Below, one piece after another: positions 1-7,220 of a stretch of 12,392 nt of DNA; position 1 is the first letter of the stretch, and each line of letters starts with the position of its first letter. Below the pieces are notes generated by a model. The model had not been told where the DNA came from, searched no databases, and was given only the letters and a program-made list of their open reading frames with translations. The stretch lies in contig JAHWKC010000041.1 of NCBI GenBank assembly GCA_019348095.1, forward strand, positions 1 through 12,392. Direction: 5' to 3'. The translations under genes were made by a program, and so were the position numbers. Source of the DNA: Pseudomonadota bacterium. GTDB taxonomy: Bacteria; Pseudomonadota; Gammaproteobacteria; Xanthomonadales; Xanthomonadaceae.

Positions 1-72
1 TGCCCCACGTACAGGCCGCGCAGCAGGCGAGTTTCCAGTCACAGCGCCGCAGGCGCGACTCTCTACCGCTCC
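1..72. other. Non-coding tail downstream of amiC
   Basis: These bases lie after the amiC stop codon and before the window edge. I see no coding sequence in them. The only structure is the small hairpin at 37-60, listed separately. In related genomes and in E. coli the next gene in this direction is usually mutL, but nothing of it is visible here. Confidence 0.6.
37..60 (-). repeat. Short hairpin, probable degenerate GAGTC-headed REP
   Basis: The sequence folds as AGTC-aca-GCGCC-gca-GGCGC-GACT, two short stems separated by a bulge. Read on the minus strand it begins GAGAGTCGCGCCTGCGGCGC. This resembles the GTGAGTC-headed hairpins at 11157-11314, so I group it with that repeat family. It lies just past the amiC 3' end, a typical REP position. 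The family assignment is by eye from a short match. Confidence 0.45.
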
Positions 73-1566
73 TCAGCGGCTGCCGCCGACCGAGCCACCG
101 CTGCCCGCACTGGCCCACTGCGCTTCGGCACGGGCGGCGTACATCGTGCCCGGCGGCGGCTGCTGAGTGAAATAGGTATTGACCCCGTCCAGCAGCGCGC
201 GCGCCACGGTCTTCTGGAAGGCGGGGTCGATCAGCCGCTTTTCCTCTTCCGGGTTGGACAGGAACGCGGTCTCCACCAGCATCGCCGGCATGTCGGAGGT
301 GCGCAGCACCGCGAAATTGGCATGTTCGATCTGCGGCTTGTGGTTGTTGCCAATGCGCTTGAGCCCGGCCAGCACGTGCGCGGCGGCGTCCTCGGAGGCT
401 TTCATGTGGCCGCTCTGGGTAAGGTCGAGCAGCACCGAGGCCAGCGTGTTGTTGGTCTTGGCCAGGCTGACGCCGCCGATCAGGTCGGCCGCATTCTCCT
501 TGTCGGCCAGCCAGCGCGCCCGCTGCGAGGAGGCCCCGCGCAGCGACAGCACGTAGACCGACGAACCCTTGGCCTTGCGGTTCTCGGCGGCGTCGGCGTG
601 GATCGAGACGAACAGGTCGGCCTTGGCCGCACGCGCCAGTTGCGCGCGCTTGTTCAAGGGGATGAAAACATCGGTGTCGCGGGTCAGGTAGGCCTTGAGC
701 CCGGGTGTCGCGTCGACCTGGCGCGCCAGTTCGCGCGCGATCGCCAGGGTGATGTCCTTCTCGCGCTTGCCGGCCTGGCCGATCGCGCCCGGGTCCTGGC
801 CGCCGTGGCCGGCGTCGATGGCGATGATCAGCGGCCGCATGCCGCGCCCGCGCATCACCTGCTGCAGGGTCTTGCCGGCGCCGGTACCGGGCTGGCCAGT
901 GACCATGCCGGCGCGCGTGTCGGCGGGGGCCGCAGCCGGCACCGCGGTCTGCACGCCGCTGGAGGCGGCATTGGAGTCGACGGCAACGTTGCGCGAAGCG
1001 CGCGCCGCCAGCTCGGTGATCAGCCGCGTGGTCGCCGCAGCCGATGCCGCCGCCTGCTGGGCGGCAGTAGGATCTTGCTGCGCCGGCCTCGAGGCAGCAA
1101 CGCCGGTGCCGGGCGCCGTCGGCGGCGCTTGCGCGGGGGCGACCCGCTCGGCTGCGCCGTCGCCGTCGTCAGGCCACTCCAGCACCAGCTTGGGGCCGGA
1201 TGCGCCCTGCTCGATCCGCGGCTGCAGCACCGCGATGCGCTGGCTCAGGTCGAACACCACGCGCGTGGTCCCCGGCGTCGGCTGGCCGGTGCGGACCGAC
1301 TGGACCACGCCGCTGCCGGCCGGGATGCGAACGCCGCGGGCGAGCGAGGATTCAGGGAGATCGATCACCAGGCGGTGGGGATCGCTCAGGCGGATGACAT
1401 TGAATTGAACCGAGCGGTCCAATGCGATTTCCGCACGCGTGCCGGTGGCGCCGCTGCTGAGCTCCAGAGCGGTGATCTGACCGGCGTGGGCGAGATTCCA
1501 GGTCAGCGCTGAAAGCAGCGCCAAGCCGAGCAGCAGTCTTTGGACAGTGGCGCCTTTGGCTCGCAT
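73..1566 (-). CDS. amiC: N-acetylmuramoyl-L-alanine amidase, AmiB/AmiC type
   Basis: This periplasmic zinc amidase cleaves the bond between N-acetylmuramic acid and L-alanine in peptidoglycan and separates daughter cells. The 497-aa product has an N-terminal signal peptide (about residues 1-28, ending LAHA), an AMIN localisation domain (about 30-132), an Ala/Pro-rich linker (about 133-243) and an Amidase_3 domain (about 245-467). Expected zinc ligands are His254 (DAGHGG), Glu269 (REKDITL) and His323 (SIHAD), with catalytic Glu432 (VETAFLSN). The insert around 370-400 (LASVLLDLTQSG) matches the autoinhibitory helix of division amidases, which in E. coli is relieved by EnvC or NlpD. An in-frame TGA four codons upstream fixes ATG 1566 as the furthest possible ATG, although its Shine-Dalgarno is poor. 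It follows tsaE by 87 bp. The locus position corresponds to E. coli amiB; AmiC is the usual name in Xanthomonadaceae. Confidence 0.95.
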   Translation of the reverse strand: MRAKGATVQRLLLGLALLSALTWNLAHAGQITALELSSGATGTRAEIALDRSVQFNVIRLSDPHRLVIDLPESSLARGVRIPAGSGVVQSVRTGQPTPGTTRVVFDLSQRIAVLQPRIEQGASGPKLVLEWPDDGDGAAERVAPAQAPPTAPGTGVAASRPAQQDPTAAQQAAASAAATTRLITELAARASRNVAVDSNAASSGVQTAVPAAAPADTRAGMVTGQPGTGAGKTLQQVMRGRGMRPLIIAIDAGHGGQDPGAIGQAGKREKDITLAIARELARQVDATPGLKAYLTRDTDVFIPLNKRAQLARAAKADLFVSIHADAAENRKAKGSSVYVLSLRGASSQRARWLADKENAADLIGGVSLAKTNNTLASVLLDLTQSGHMKASEDAAAHVLAGLKRIGNNHKPQIEHANFAVLRTSDMPAMLVETAFLSNPEEEKRLIDPAFQKTVARALLDGVNTYFTQQPPPGTMYAARAEAQWASAGSGGSVGGSR

Positions 1567-1653
1567 GGTCCGTAGTCAAGCACCGGATCAGACGGATTGC
1601 AAGCATCTTTTCCTTTGTAATCCGTGACCTGCCGTGACTTTCTGCAAAATCGT

Positions 1654-2130
1654 TCAGGAACCGCCCGCAAACGGCCCTGTCGCGCTGCACGCCGCTGCCC
1701 AAGCGACCCCTACTTCGGACAGCGGTTCCAGTCGGACCCGCCGCCCCTGGCGCTCAACGGCCAGATGCACGATCAGATCCGCGGGCGGCAGCGCTGCAGC
1801 GCCGCGTTCGGGCCATTCGATCAGCCACAGCACGGCTTCGTCGCCGTCCAGCCCGAGGAACTCCAGCTCGCCGGCATCACCGATGCGGTACAGGTCCAGA
1901 TGCCACGCCTCGCCGCCGGCCGGTAGTGGGTAGCGTTCGACCAGGGTGTAGGTCGGGCTGCGGATCGCGCCCGTCACTCCCAGCGCACGCAGCAAGGCAC
2001 GGGCGAGGGTCGACTTGCCTGCGCCGAGATCGCCTCGCAGGTGCATGACGGCATGTGCCGGTCGCGTCCGCGCCAGCCGTGCGCCAAGCGCGTCGGTGGC
2101 GGCAGCATCGGACAACCAGTAGGCGCTCAT
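1654..2130 (-). CDS. tsaE: tRNA threonylcarbamoyladenosine biosynthesis ATPase TsaE
   Basis: TsaE (YjeE) is a small cytoplasmic ATPase that works with TsaB and TsaD to make t6A at position 37 of ANN-decoding tRNAs. The 158-aa product has the family Walker A motif GDLGAGKST (residues 33-41), the SPTYTLVERY segment (58-67), HLDLYR (77-82) and the LIEWPERG motif (103-110). Length is normal for the family (about 150-160 aa). The reading frame is open further upstream, but the ATG at 2130 gives the correct family N-terminus. That ATG overlaps the nnr stop codon (ATGA, 4 bp), which indicates translational coupling. The nnr-tsaE adjacency matches E. coli yjeF-yjeE. Confidence 0.95.
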   Translation of the reverse strand: MSAYWLSDAAATDALGARLARTRPAHAVMHLRGDLGAGKSTLARALLRALGVTGAIRSPTYTLVERYPLPAGGEAWHLDLYRIGDAGELEFLGLDGDEAVLWLIEWPERGAAALPPADLIVHLAVERQGRRVRLEPLSEVGVAWAAACSATGPFAGGS

Positions 2131-3620
2131 GCCGGTGCGTCCGGGTTCGCGCAGTGGCGCAGCCACGGCATCAGATCGCCGGACAGCAGGCCGCGCATGC
2201 CGCCGTCGGCCGCGGCGCGGTCGCCGGCGACCGCATGCAGCAGGGCGCCGACGCTGGCGGCATCGAACGCGGCCAGGCCCTGCGCGCGCAACGCCGCAAT
2301 CACGCCGGTCAGCACGTCGCCCATGCCCGCCACCGCCATGCCGGGATTGCCCGCGGCGATCAGCCGGGACATCCGATCCGGAGCGGCGATGATGCTGCCG
2401 GCGCCCTTGAGCACGACCACGCAGCCGTAGCGCTGGCACAGCGCGTGCGCCGCGGCGAAGCGGTCTGCCTGCACGCCGGCGGTGTTGGAGCCGAGCAGGC
2501 GTGCGGCTTCGCCGGGGTGCGGCGTCAGGATGGTATCGGGCGCGAGCACTCGCGGGGATTGCGCCAGCAGATTGAGTGCATCGGCATCGAGCACCAGCGG
2601 CTTGTCCGCCTGCAAGGCCTGCGACCACAGGTCCTGGCCCCAGCATCCCTGGCCGAGGCCCGGCCCCAGCGCGATCACGTCGCTGCCGCCTGTCAGCGGG
2701 CCCAGGACATCCGCCGGGTGATCATCGACACCGTGCACCATCGCCTCGGGCCGACGCGCCAGCAGCGCGGCGACGTGCGCGCTGCGCGTGACCACCTCGA
2801 CCAGTCCGGCGCCGCTGCGCAGCGCCGCTTCCGCAGCCAGCATTATCGCGCCGCCGTGACCAAGGCTCCCGCCGACGCAGAGCACGCGGCCATTCGCGCC
2901 CTTGTGGCTGTCGCGCAGCCGGCGCGGCAGGCTGTGGGCCAGCTGTTGCGCGGTCCAGCACTCGGCGCTGCCGGCATTGGCGGTGAACTGGTCCGGGGCC
3001 AGATCGAGATCCGCCACTGCCAGGCTGCCGGTGCAGTCGAGCGCTGCGCCGGTGCGCAAACCCGCCTTGGCCGCGATGAACTCCAGGGTATGTTCCGCGC
3101 ACACCGCTGCACCCGGGCGCGCGCCCGATCGTGCATCGACGCCGCTGGGCGCATCGAGCGCGAGCACCGGCGCGTGCTGCCGGTTGATCGCCTCGATCAG
3201 CCGCGCGGCGTTTTCATCCGCGGGGCGCGACAGGCCGATGCCGAACAGCGCGTCGACCAGCAGATCGGTGGCCGGCAGCGCATCGCCGAATTCCGAGACG
3301 TCGCCGCCCGCCGCCTGATACTCGGCACAGGCGCGTTCAGCCAGCGCGCCGCGCGGCGCATGCTGCGGCAGCCGCAGCACGTTCACCGATCGCCCGGCCG
3401 CGCGCGCATGACCGGCCAGCAGGTAGCCGTCGCCGCCGTTGTTGCCGGGCCCACAGACCACCAGGATGCGCAGCGCCCTCGGCCAGAGCCGCAAGGCCTC
3501 GTGCCATGCCGCCAGGCCGGCACGGCGCATCAGCTCGTATCGATCTCCCAGACGCTGCGCCGCGCGCGCCTCGATCGCGCGCAGGGCATGGACATCGAAC
3601 AGGGTCACGGCCTCGGGCAT
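2127..3620 (-). CDS. nnr: Bifunctional NAD(P)HX epimerase / ADP-dependent NAD(P)HX dehydratase
   Basis: Nnr (YjeF) repairs hydrated, inactive NADH and NADPH. The N-terminal domain interconverts R and S epimers and the C-terminal domain dehydrates S-NAD(P)HX using ADP. In this 497-aa protein the epimerase domain (about 1-220) carries GPGNNGGDG (57-65) and LVDALFGIGL (121-130). The dehydratase domain (about 228-490) has HKGANGRVLCVGGS (239-252), GPGLG (319-323), LDADALN (344-350), LTPHPGE (365-371) and the ribokinase-like NPGMAVAGMGDVLTG (425-439) with the presumed catalytic Asp435. Length is normal for the fused bacterial form. It starts 25 bp from the divergent queG start and its stop overlaps the tsaE start, so it is probably the first gene of nnr-tsaE(-amiC). 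Confidence 0.95.
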   Translation of the reverse strand: MPEAVTLFDVHALRAIEARAAQRLGDRYELMRRAGLAAWHEALRLWPRALRILVVCGPGNNGGDGYLLAGHARAAGRSVNVLRLPQHAPRGALAERACAEYQAAGGDVSEFGDALPATDLLVDALFGIGLSRPADENAARLIEAINRQHAPVLALDAPSGVDARSGARPGAAVCAEHTLEFIAAKAGLRTGAALDCTGSLAVADLDLAPDQFTANAGSAECWTAQQLAHSLPRRLRDSHKGANGRVLCVGGSLGHGGAIMLAAEAALRSGAGLVEVVTRSAHVAALLARRPEAMVHGVDDHPADVLGPLTGGSDVIALGPGLGQGCWGQDLWSQALQADKPLVLDADALNLLAQSPRVLAPDTILTPHPGEAARLLGSNTAGVQADRFAAAHALCQRYGCVVVLKGAGSIIAAPDRMSRLIAAGNPGMAVAGMGDVLTGVIAALRAQGLAAFDAASVGALLHAVAGDRAAADGGMRGLLSGDLMPWLRHCANPDAPA

Positions 3621-3645
3621 CGCGCGATTCTATACTTGCAGCATC
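3621..3645. promoter_or_regulatory. Putative shared divergent -10 region between nnr and queG
   Basis: The 25-bp gap between the two starts contains TATACT on the plus strand (3631-3636), 9 nt before the queG GTG. On the minus strand the overlapping TATAGA (3634-3629) lies 8 nt before the nnr ATG. No good -35 hexamer is visible for either, since that DNA is inside the opposing gene. If these are real -10 boxes, both transcripts would start at or within a few bases of the start codon. The hexamers are seen directly; promoter function is inferred. Confidence 0.4.
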
Positions 3646-4758
3646 GTGAGCCCGTCTTCCGCACCCGCCACCAGCGTCGATCGCGCACCCGAGCAGAGCG
3701 CGGATTATTTCGCGCTTGCGCAGCGCATCCGCACGCTTGCGCGCGAGTTCGGGTTCCAGCGCTGCGGCATCACCGGCATCGAGCTCGGCGACGACGAGGA
3801 CCACCTGCGCGACTGGCTTGCGCAGGGACTGTACGGATCGATGGACTGGATGGCGCGGCACGGGTCGATGCGCGCGCGGCCGCAGGAACTGATCCCCGGC
3901 ACGTTGCGGGTGATCTCGGTCGGGCTGGACTACGGCCGCAACGATGACGAGGCCGCCTGGCAGACCCTGGCCGAGGGCGAGCGCGCCTACGTCGCCCGGT
4001 ACGCACTCGGCCGCGATTACCACAAGCTGATGCGGCAGCGCCTGCAGCGCCTCGCCGATCGCATCGCCGAACTCGTCGGGCCCTTTGGCCACCGCGTGTT
4101 CGTCGATTCCGCGCCGGTGCTGGAACGCGCACTCGCACGCAACGCCGGACTGGGCTGGATCGGCAAGCACACCTGCCTGATCGACAAGGATGACGGGTCG
4201 TGGTTTTTCCTCGGCGAGATCTACCTCGACCTGCCACTGCCGGTAGACGTGCCGGCCACCGCGCACTGCGGCAGCTGCAACCGATGTATCGACGTCTGCC
4301 CGACCCGGGCGATCACCGCACCGCACCGGCTCGATGCGCGGCGCTGCATCTCCTACCTGACCATCGAGCACGAGGGCTCGATCCCCGAAGAACTCCGCGC
4401 GCCGATCGGCAACCGCATCTTCGGCTGCGACGACTGCCAACTGGTCTGCCCGTGGAACAAGTTCGCCAAGCGCACCGACGAGCCGGATTTCCGCGCCCGC
4501 AACGACCTGGATCGCGCCACGCTGGCGGAGCTGTTCGCATGGAGCCAGGCCGAGTTCCTGCAGCGCACCGAAGGCTCGGCGATCCGGCGCAGCGGCCATG
4601 CGCGCTGGCTGCGCAACATCGCGGTGGCGCTGGGCAATGCGCCGACCACACCGGAGGTCGTCGCCGCGCTGGAATCACGGCGCGATTGCGACGATGCGGT
4701 CGTGCGCGAACATGTCGCATGGGCGCTGCAACGCCACCGCGCGAACCGCCCCTTGTAG
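3646..4758 (+). CDS. queG: Epoxyqueuosine reductase QueG
   Basis: QueG reduces epoxyqueuosine to queuosine in the wobble position of GUN-decoding tRNAs, using cobalamin and two [4Fe-4S] clusters. The 370-aa product has the N-terminal DUF1730 region with VFVDSAPVLER (151-161, Asp154 the likely proton donor) and GLGWIGKHTCLI (168-179). A ferredoxin-like part has CGSCNRCIDVCP (208-219), Cys234 (RRCISY) and CDDCQLVCPWNK (261-272). The C-terminus (about 290-365) resembles the expected HEAT-like repeat. I chose GTG 3646 because it gives a normal family length (about 370-380 aa). The longer open frame runs through antisense nnr, and the next ATG lies too deep. No Shine-Dalgarno is visible. The stop codon TAG is the first three bases of a TAGGAGCGG REP repeat, so the last residues may have been altered by repeat insertion. 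Confidence 0.93.
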   Translation: MSPSSAPATSVDRAPEQSADYFALAQRIRTLAREFGFQRCGITGIELGDDEDHLRDWLAQGLYGSMDWMARHGSMRARPQELIPGTLRVISVGLDYGRNDDEAAWQTLAEGERAYVARYALGRDYHKLMRQRLQRLADRIAELVGPFGHRVFVDSAPVLERALARNAGLGWIGKHTCLIDKDDGSWFFLGEIYLDLPLPVDVPATAHCGSCNRCIDVCPTRAITAPHRLDARRCISYLTIEHEGSIPEELRAPIGNRIFGCDDCQLVCPWNKFAKRTDEPDFRARNDLDRATLAELFAWSQAEFLQRTEGSAIRRSGHARWLRNIAVALGNAPTTPEVVAALESRRDCDDAVVREHVAWALQRHRANRPL

Positions 4759-4955
4759 GAGCGGCTTCAGCCGCGAGCCCTTGCCTTCCTCGGATGGGAC
4801 CGCAAAGGCATTAGACGCGGATCAACGCGGAAACAGCGGATAAAGGCAGACCGAAACACGGGCTTTTCTCGCCCTTTTTCCGCCTTTTTGGCTCTGATCC
4901 GCGTCAGAAGATTTTGAACCGAATCGCCGCCGATCGCGGCTGAAGCCGCTCCTAC
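4755..4955. repeat. Inverted pair of TAGGAGCGG REPs enclosing another repeat
   Basis: A GTAG-headed REP, GTAGGAGCGGCTTCAGCCGC, occupies 4755-4776 (with CGA-type tail). Its exact reverse complement is at 4934-4955. Each unit folds into a GCGGCT-TC-AGCCGC hairpin. GTAG-headed palindromes of this kind are abundant in Xanthomonadaceae and are associated with RAYT transposases (TnpA_REP). An inverted pair makes a REPIN. This pair is 201 bp end to end, against 77 bp for the pair at 11723-11799, and it contains the 92-bp element at 4814-4905. Confidence 0.85.
4814..4905 (+). repeat. 92-bp inverted-repeat element, copy 1
   Basis: The element begins GACGCGGATCAACGCGGA and ends GCTCTGATCCGCGTC, so its outermost 11 bp (GACGCGGATCA / TGATCCGCGTC) are a perfect inverted repeat. 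Inner parts also pair partly (GCGGATAAAGGC against GCC...TTTTTCCGC). Copies 2 (4977-5068) and 3 (8101-8185) share the ends but not the centre. Outer flanks are also similar between copies (AAGGCATT on the left, ARAAG on the right), so the true element may be about 105-115 bp. It encodes nothing. It lies between the two REP halves at 4755 and 4955. Confidence 0.85.
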
Positions 4956-4976
4956 TGGTTAGGACAGAAGGCATTC

Positions 4977-5068
4977 GACGCGGATCAACGCGGAAAGAGC
5001 GAATGCAAGCAATTAGAACAGGAGCTTTTGTTCGTTCCTATCCGCCTTTTTTAGCTCTGATCCGCGTC
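4977..5068 (+). repeat. 92-bp inverted-repeat element, copy 2
   Basis: This copy has the same orientation and length as copy 1, with identical ends GACGCGGATCAACGCGGA and GCTCTGATCCGCGTC and a different centre. The left flank AAGGCATT (4968-4975) matches the one in front of copy 1. On the right, the border continues as AAAAGCTCTTTGC to 5081, directly against the pgi stop codon at 5082-5084. The outer borders (GCAAAG-like) are inverted relative to each other, which suggests longer imperfect terminal inverted repeats. Confidence 0.85.
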
Positions 5069-5081
5069 AAAAGCTCTTTGC

Positions 5082-6596
5082 TTACGACCGCTGGCGCAAC
5101 TGCGCAACCAGTTCGCGCGTGACCGGATCGGCGGCTTCGCCTTCGCCGGACAGGACCGGCAGCAAGCGCCCGGCAACCTGCTTGCCGAGCTCGACGCCGA
5201 ACTGGTCGAACGGATTGATGCCCCAGATGCATGCCTGGATGAACACGCTGTGCTCGTACATCGCCAGCAGTGCACCGAGCGCGCGCGCATCCAGCGCGTC
5301 GAGCAGCCACAGCGTGCTCGGGCGATTGCCGGCGTAGGCGCGGTGGGGGTCCTCGTTGTGCTCGCCATTGGCAAGCGCCTCGGCCTGGGCCAACAGGTTG
5401 GCCAGCAACACGCGCTGGTTCTCGCCGTAGGGGGCGTCGCTGCGCATCGTGCCGATCAGGTCCATCGGCACGATCTGCGTGCCCTGGTGCAGCGCCTGGA
5501 AAAAGCTGTGCTGGGTGTCGGTGCCCACCCCGCCCCACCACACCGGCACCGTGTCGGTGCCGACCGGCGCGGCATCGTGCCGCACCGATTTCCCGAGGCT
5601 TTCCATCACCAGTTGCTGCAGGTAGCTCGGCAGCAGCCTGAGGCGCTCGTCGTAGGGCACGACCGCGTGACTCGCCAGGCCGAGCGCATTGCGGTTCCAC
5701 ACCGCGGTGAGTGCGTGCCAGGCGGCCAGGTTTTCGCGCAACGGCGCCTGCAGGACGTGGGCGTCCATTTCCGCAGCGCCGGCAAGCAACGCCTCGAACC
5801 GGTCCATGCCCAGCGCCAGCGCGATCGGGAATCCCACCGCCGACCACAGCGAATAGCGGCCGCCGACCCAGTCCCACATCGGCAGGACGCGCTCGGGCGG
5901 AATCGCGAACGCCGCGCGCGCGCGTTCGCCATTGGCGGTGATCGCGAACAGGCGGGTGTCATCATGCAGCCAGTCGCGCAGGATCGCGCCGTTGAGCAGC
6001 GTCTCCTGGGTGCCGAAGCTCTTGGAGATCAGCAGGACCGCGGTGCGCCCGCGATCGAGTCCGGCAAGCAGGCGCTGCGCCGCGGCGCCATCGACATTGG
6101 ACAGAAAGTGAACCCGGAAGCGGTCTGGCGCCGGGCCCGAGAGGGCATCGACCACCAAACGCGGACCGAGGTCGGAGCCGCCGATGCCGATGCTGACCAC
6201 ATCGGTGACCTCGCTGTCGGCGAGTTCGGCGTGCAGCGCGGCCATCCGCTCCCGTGCGGCGCTGGCCTGCGCATGCGCTTGGCGCGCGGCGGGGGCCGTC
6301 GACAGATCGCCGCGCAGTGCGGTGTGCAGGGCCGCACGCTGCTCGGTGGAATTGACCTGCTCGCCATCGAACAGCGCACGCATCCGGCCGGCGACGTCCG
6401 CCGCCTCGGCGGCCGCGAAAAGCGCATCGAGCACCGTGCGGTCGTAGCGCTGCCGCGCAAAACTGGCGTAAAGCGGACCGACCCGCAGCGCGAAGTCCTG
6501 CGCGCGGGCCGGATCGGCCTGGATCAACCCGGCAATCGAGGCGCCCTCCAACCGCGCGGCGTGCGCGCCGATAACCGCGTTGAACTGCGTCGTCAT
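5082..6596 (-). CDS. pgi: Glucose-6-phosphate isomerase
   Basis: PGI interconverts glucose-6-phosphate and fructose-6-phosphate in the cytoplasm. The 504-aa product carries [15 protein letters not shown] (134-148), [10 protein letters not shown] (191-200), both PGI signatures ([13 protein letters not shown], 243-255; [14 protein letters not shown], 459-472) and the conserved Lys472. It is shorter than E. coli PGI (549 aa), as I recall for Xanthomonadaceae PGIs. One oddity stands out. The segment that reads WGEPGTNGQH in E. coli and rabbit reads [10 protein letters not shown] here (354-363), so Gly356 replaces the catalytic Glu. By eye there is also no His at the position of E. coli His386. 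The frame is open far upstream through panD, but ATG 6596 gives the proper N-terminus and lies 38 bp after panD. It is probably the last gene of the pan operon. Confidence 0.94.
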   Translation of the reverse strand: MTTQFNAVIGAHAARLEGASIAGLIQADPARAQDFALRVGPLYASFARQRYDRTVLDALFAAAEAADVAGRMRALFDGEQVNSTEQRAALHTALRGDLSTAPAARQAHAQASAARERMAALHAELADSEVTDVVSIGIGGSDLGPRLVVDALSGPAPDRFRVHFLSNVDGAAAQRLLAGLDRGRTAVLLISKSFGTQETLLNGAILRDWLHDDTRLFAITANGERARAAFAIPPERVLPMWDWVGGRYSLWSAVGFPIALALGMDRFEALLAGAAEMDAHVLQAPLRENLAAWHALTAVWNRNALGLASHAVVPYDERLRLLPSYLQQLVMESLGKSVRHDAAPVGTDTVPVWWGGVGTDTQHSFFQALHQGTQIVPMDLIGTMRSDAPYGENQRVLLANLLAQAEALANGEHNEDPHRAYAGNRPSTLWLLDALDARALGALLAMYEHSVFIQACIWGINPFDQFGVELGKQVAGRLLPVLSGEGEAADPVTRELVAQLRQRS

Positions 6597-6634
6597 GCCG
6601 GTCCGATCATCTGGGCTGAACCCCGCGGTTTCGA

Positions 6635-7015
6635 TCAGGCCGCCTGGGCCGGAATGGAATGGTTGGTATGGGTCAGCCGGTTGTCGCGATCGACATAGAC
6701 CAGGGTCGGCTTGAACTTGGCCGCTTCGGCCTCGTCGCAGGCGCCATAGGCGCAGATGATCACCAGATCGCCCGGCTGCGCCAGGTGCGCGGCCGCGCCG
6801 TTGACCGAAATCACGCCGCTGCCTTCCTCGCCCCGGATGGCGTAGGTCACGAAACGCTGGCCATTGTTGATGTTGAAGATGTGCACCTGCTCGTATTCGC
6901 GGATCCCGGAGATGTCGAGCAGGCGGCTGTCGATCGCGCACGAGCCTTCGTAGTGGAGCTCGGCGTGGGTCACGGTGGCGCGGTGGATCTTGGCCTTGAG
7001 CAGGTTCAATTGCAT
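6635..7015 (-). CDS. panD: Aspartate 1-decarboxylase proenzyme
   Basis: PanD decarboxylates aspartate to beta-alanine, the precursor PanC joins to pantoate. It is made as a proenzyme that cleaves itself at Gly24-Ser25, leaving a pyruvoyl group. This 126-aa product shows the cleavage site exactly where expected (YEGSCAID, residues 22-29). Lys9, Arg54, Tyr58 (RFVTYAI) and the SVNGAAAHL segment (about 69-77) are also present. Length equals the E. coli enzyme (126 aa). The ATG has a fair Shine-Dalgarno, GGAG (7027-7024), 8 nt upstream. It sits 205 bp after panC, across a repeat cluster, and 38 bp before pgi. A weak promoter may exist in the gap (7061-7089). Confidence 0.97.
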   Translation of the reverse strand: MQLNLLKAKIHRATVTHAELHYEGSCAIDSRLLDISGIREYEQVHIFNINNGQRFVTYAIRGEEGSGVISVNGAAAHLAQPGDLVIICAYGACDEAEAAKFKPTLVYVDRDNRLTHTNHSIPAQAA

Positions 7016-7060
7016 GAGTTCGGCTCCGTCCGCAGGCGCGCGGGCGTCGAGGAAAATCGA

Positions 7061-7089
7061 AGTCTAGCAGCGGATGGCGCGCTGCAACA
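7061..7089 (-). promoter_or_regulatory. Possible internal promoter for panD-pgi
   Basis: On the minus strand a -10-like TAGACT (7066-7061) lies 46 nt before the panD ATG. A -35-like TTGCAG (7087-7082) is 15 bp upstream, or TGTTGC (7089-7084) at 17 bp. Both hexamers are imperfect and the better -35 has a short spacer, so this is tentative. A separate promoter would make sense because the panC-panD gap is long and filled with hairpins. Confidence 0.3.
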
Positions 7090-7112
7090 TAACGGAGACC
7101 TGAGCGAGAATC

Positions 7113-7210
7113 GAGCCGAGCTCGCTCGGCTGCGCGATTGATGTGCCGCCGAGCCTGCTGGGCTGCGCATAGGCCGTGCAAGACCTGCAGCCGAACAAGC
7201 TCGGCTCTAC
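7113..7210. repeat. Inverted pair of GAGCCGAGC REPs with a degenerate central unit
   Basis: The left unit GAGCCGAGCTCGCTCGGCTGC (7113-7133; residual head ATC rather than GTAG) and the right unit (7187-7210) are inverted copies. The right unit reads GTAGAGCCGAGCTTGTTCGG on the minus strand. A weaker hairpin, CCGAGCCTGCTGGGCTGC (about 7149-7166), lies between them. Each unit folds on GAGCCGAGC/GCTCGGCT-type stems. The GTAG head places it with Xanthomonad GTAG-type REPs, but its stem differs from that of the TAGGAGCGG family. It ends 10 bp past the panC stop codon, inside the pan operon. Confidence 0.75.
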
Positions 7211-7220
7211 CGCAGCGCGG

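Larger units (their letters stand above)
4759..5081. other. 323-bp gene-free region between convergent queG and pgi
   Basis: No coding sequence is visible here. Apart from short spacers it consists of repeats: a REP at 4755-4776, an inverted-repeat element at 4814-4905, a reverse-complement REP at 4934-4955 and a second inverted-repeat element at 4977-5068. Both flanking genes point into the region, so these hairpins probably contribute to termination or 3'-end protection of both mRNAs. I see no clear classical terminator with a strong stem and a long T run. That functional reading is inferred. Confidence 0.7.

Noticed and set aside
322..1512. 396-codon plus-strand open frame opposite amiC
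   Set aside because: It is antisense to a complete amidase with all catalytic residues; its composition is that of a shadow frame.
2055..3947. 630-codon plus-strand open frame opposite nnr
   Set aside because: It lies antisense to a clear nnr and has no recognisable domain. Long antisense open frames are expected in DNA with strong GC-rich third positions.
4855..4884. Classical intrinsic terminator for queG inside element copy 1 (GGGC-loop-GCCCTTTTT)
   Set aside because: The stem is only about 4 bp, too weak to list as a terminator by itself, although the whole element may still affect 3' ends.
4337..5081. Possible CRISPR-like array in the repeat-rich gap after queG
   Set aside because: Repeats are inverted, of two kinds, irregularly spaced and only two or so copies each. 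There are no regular spacers and no cas genes.
5250..6698. 482-codon plus-strand open frame opposite pgi
   Set aside because: It is a shadow of pgi, with no motif, no start signal and no conserved features.
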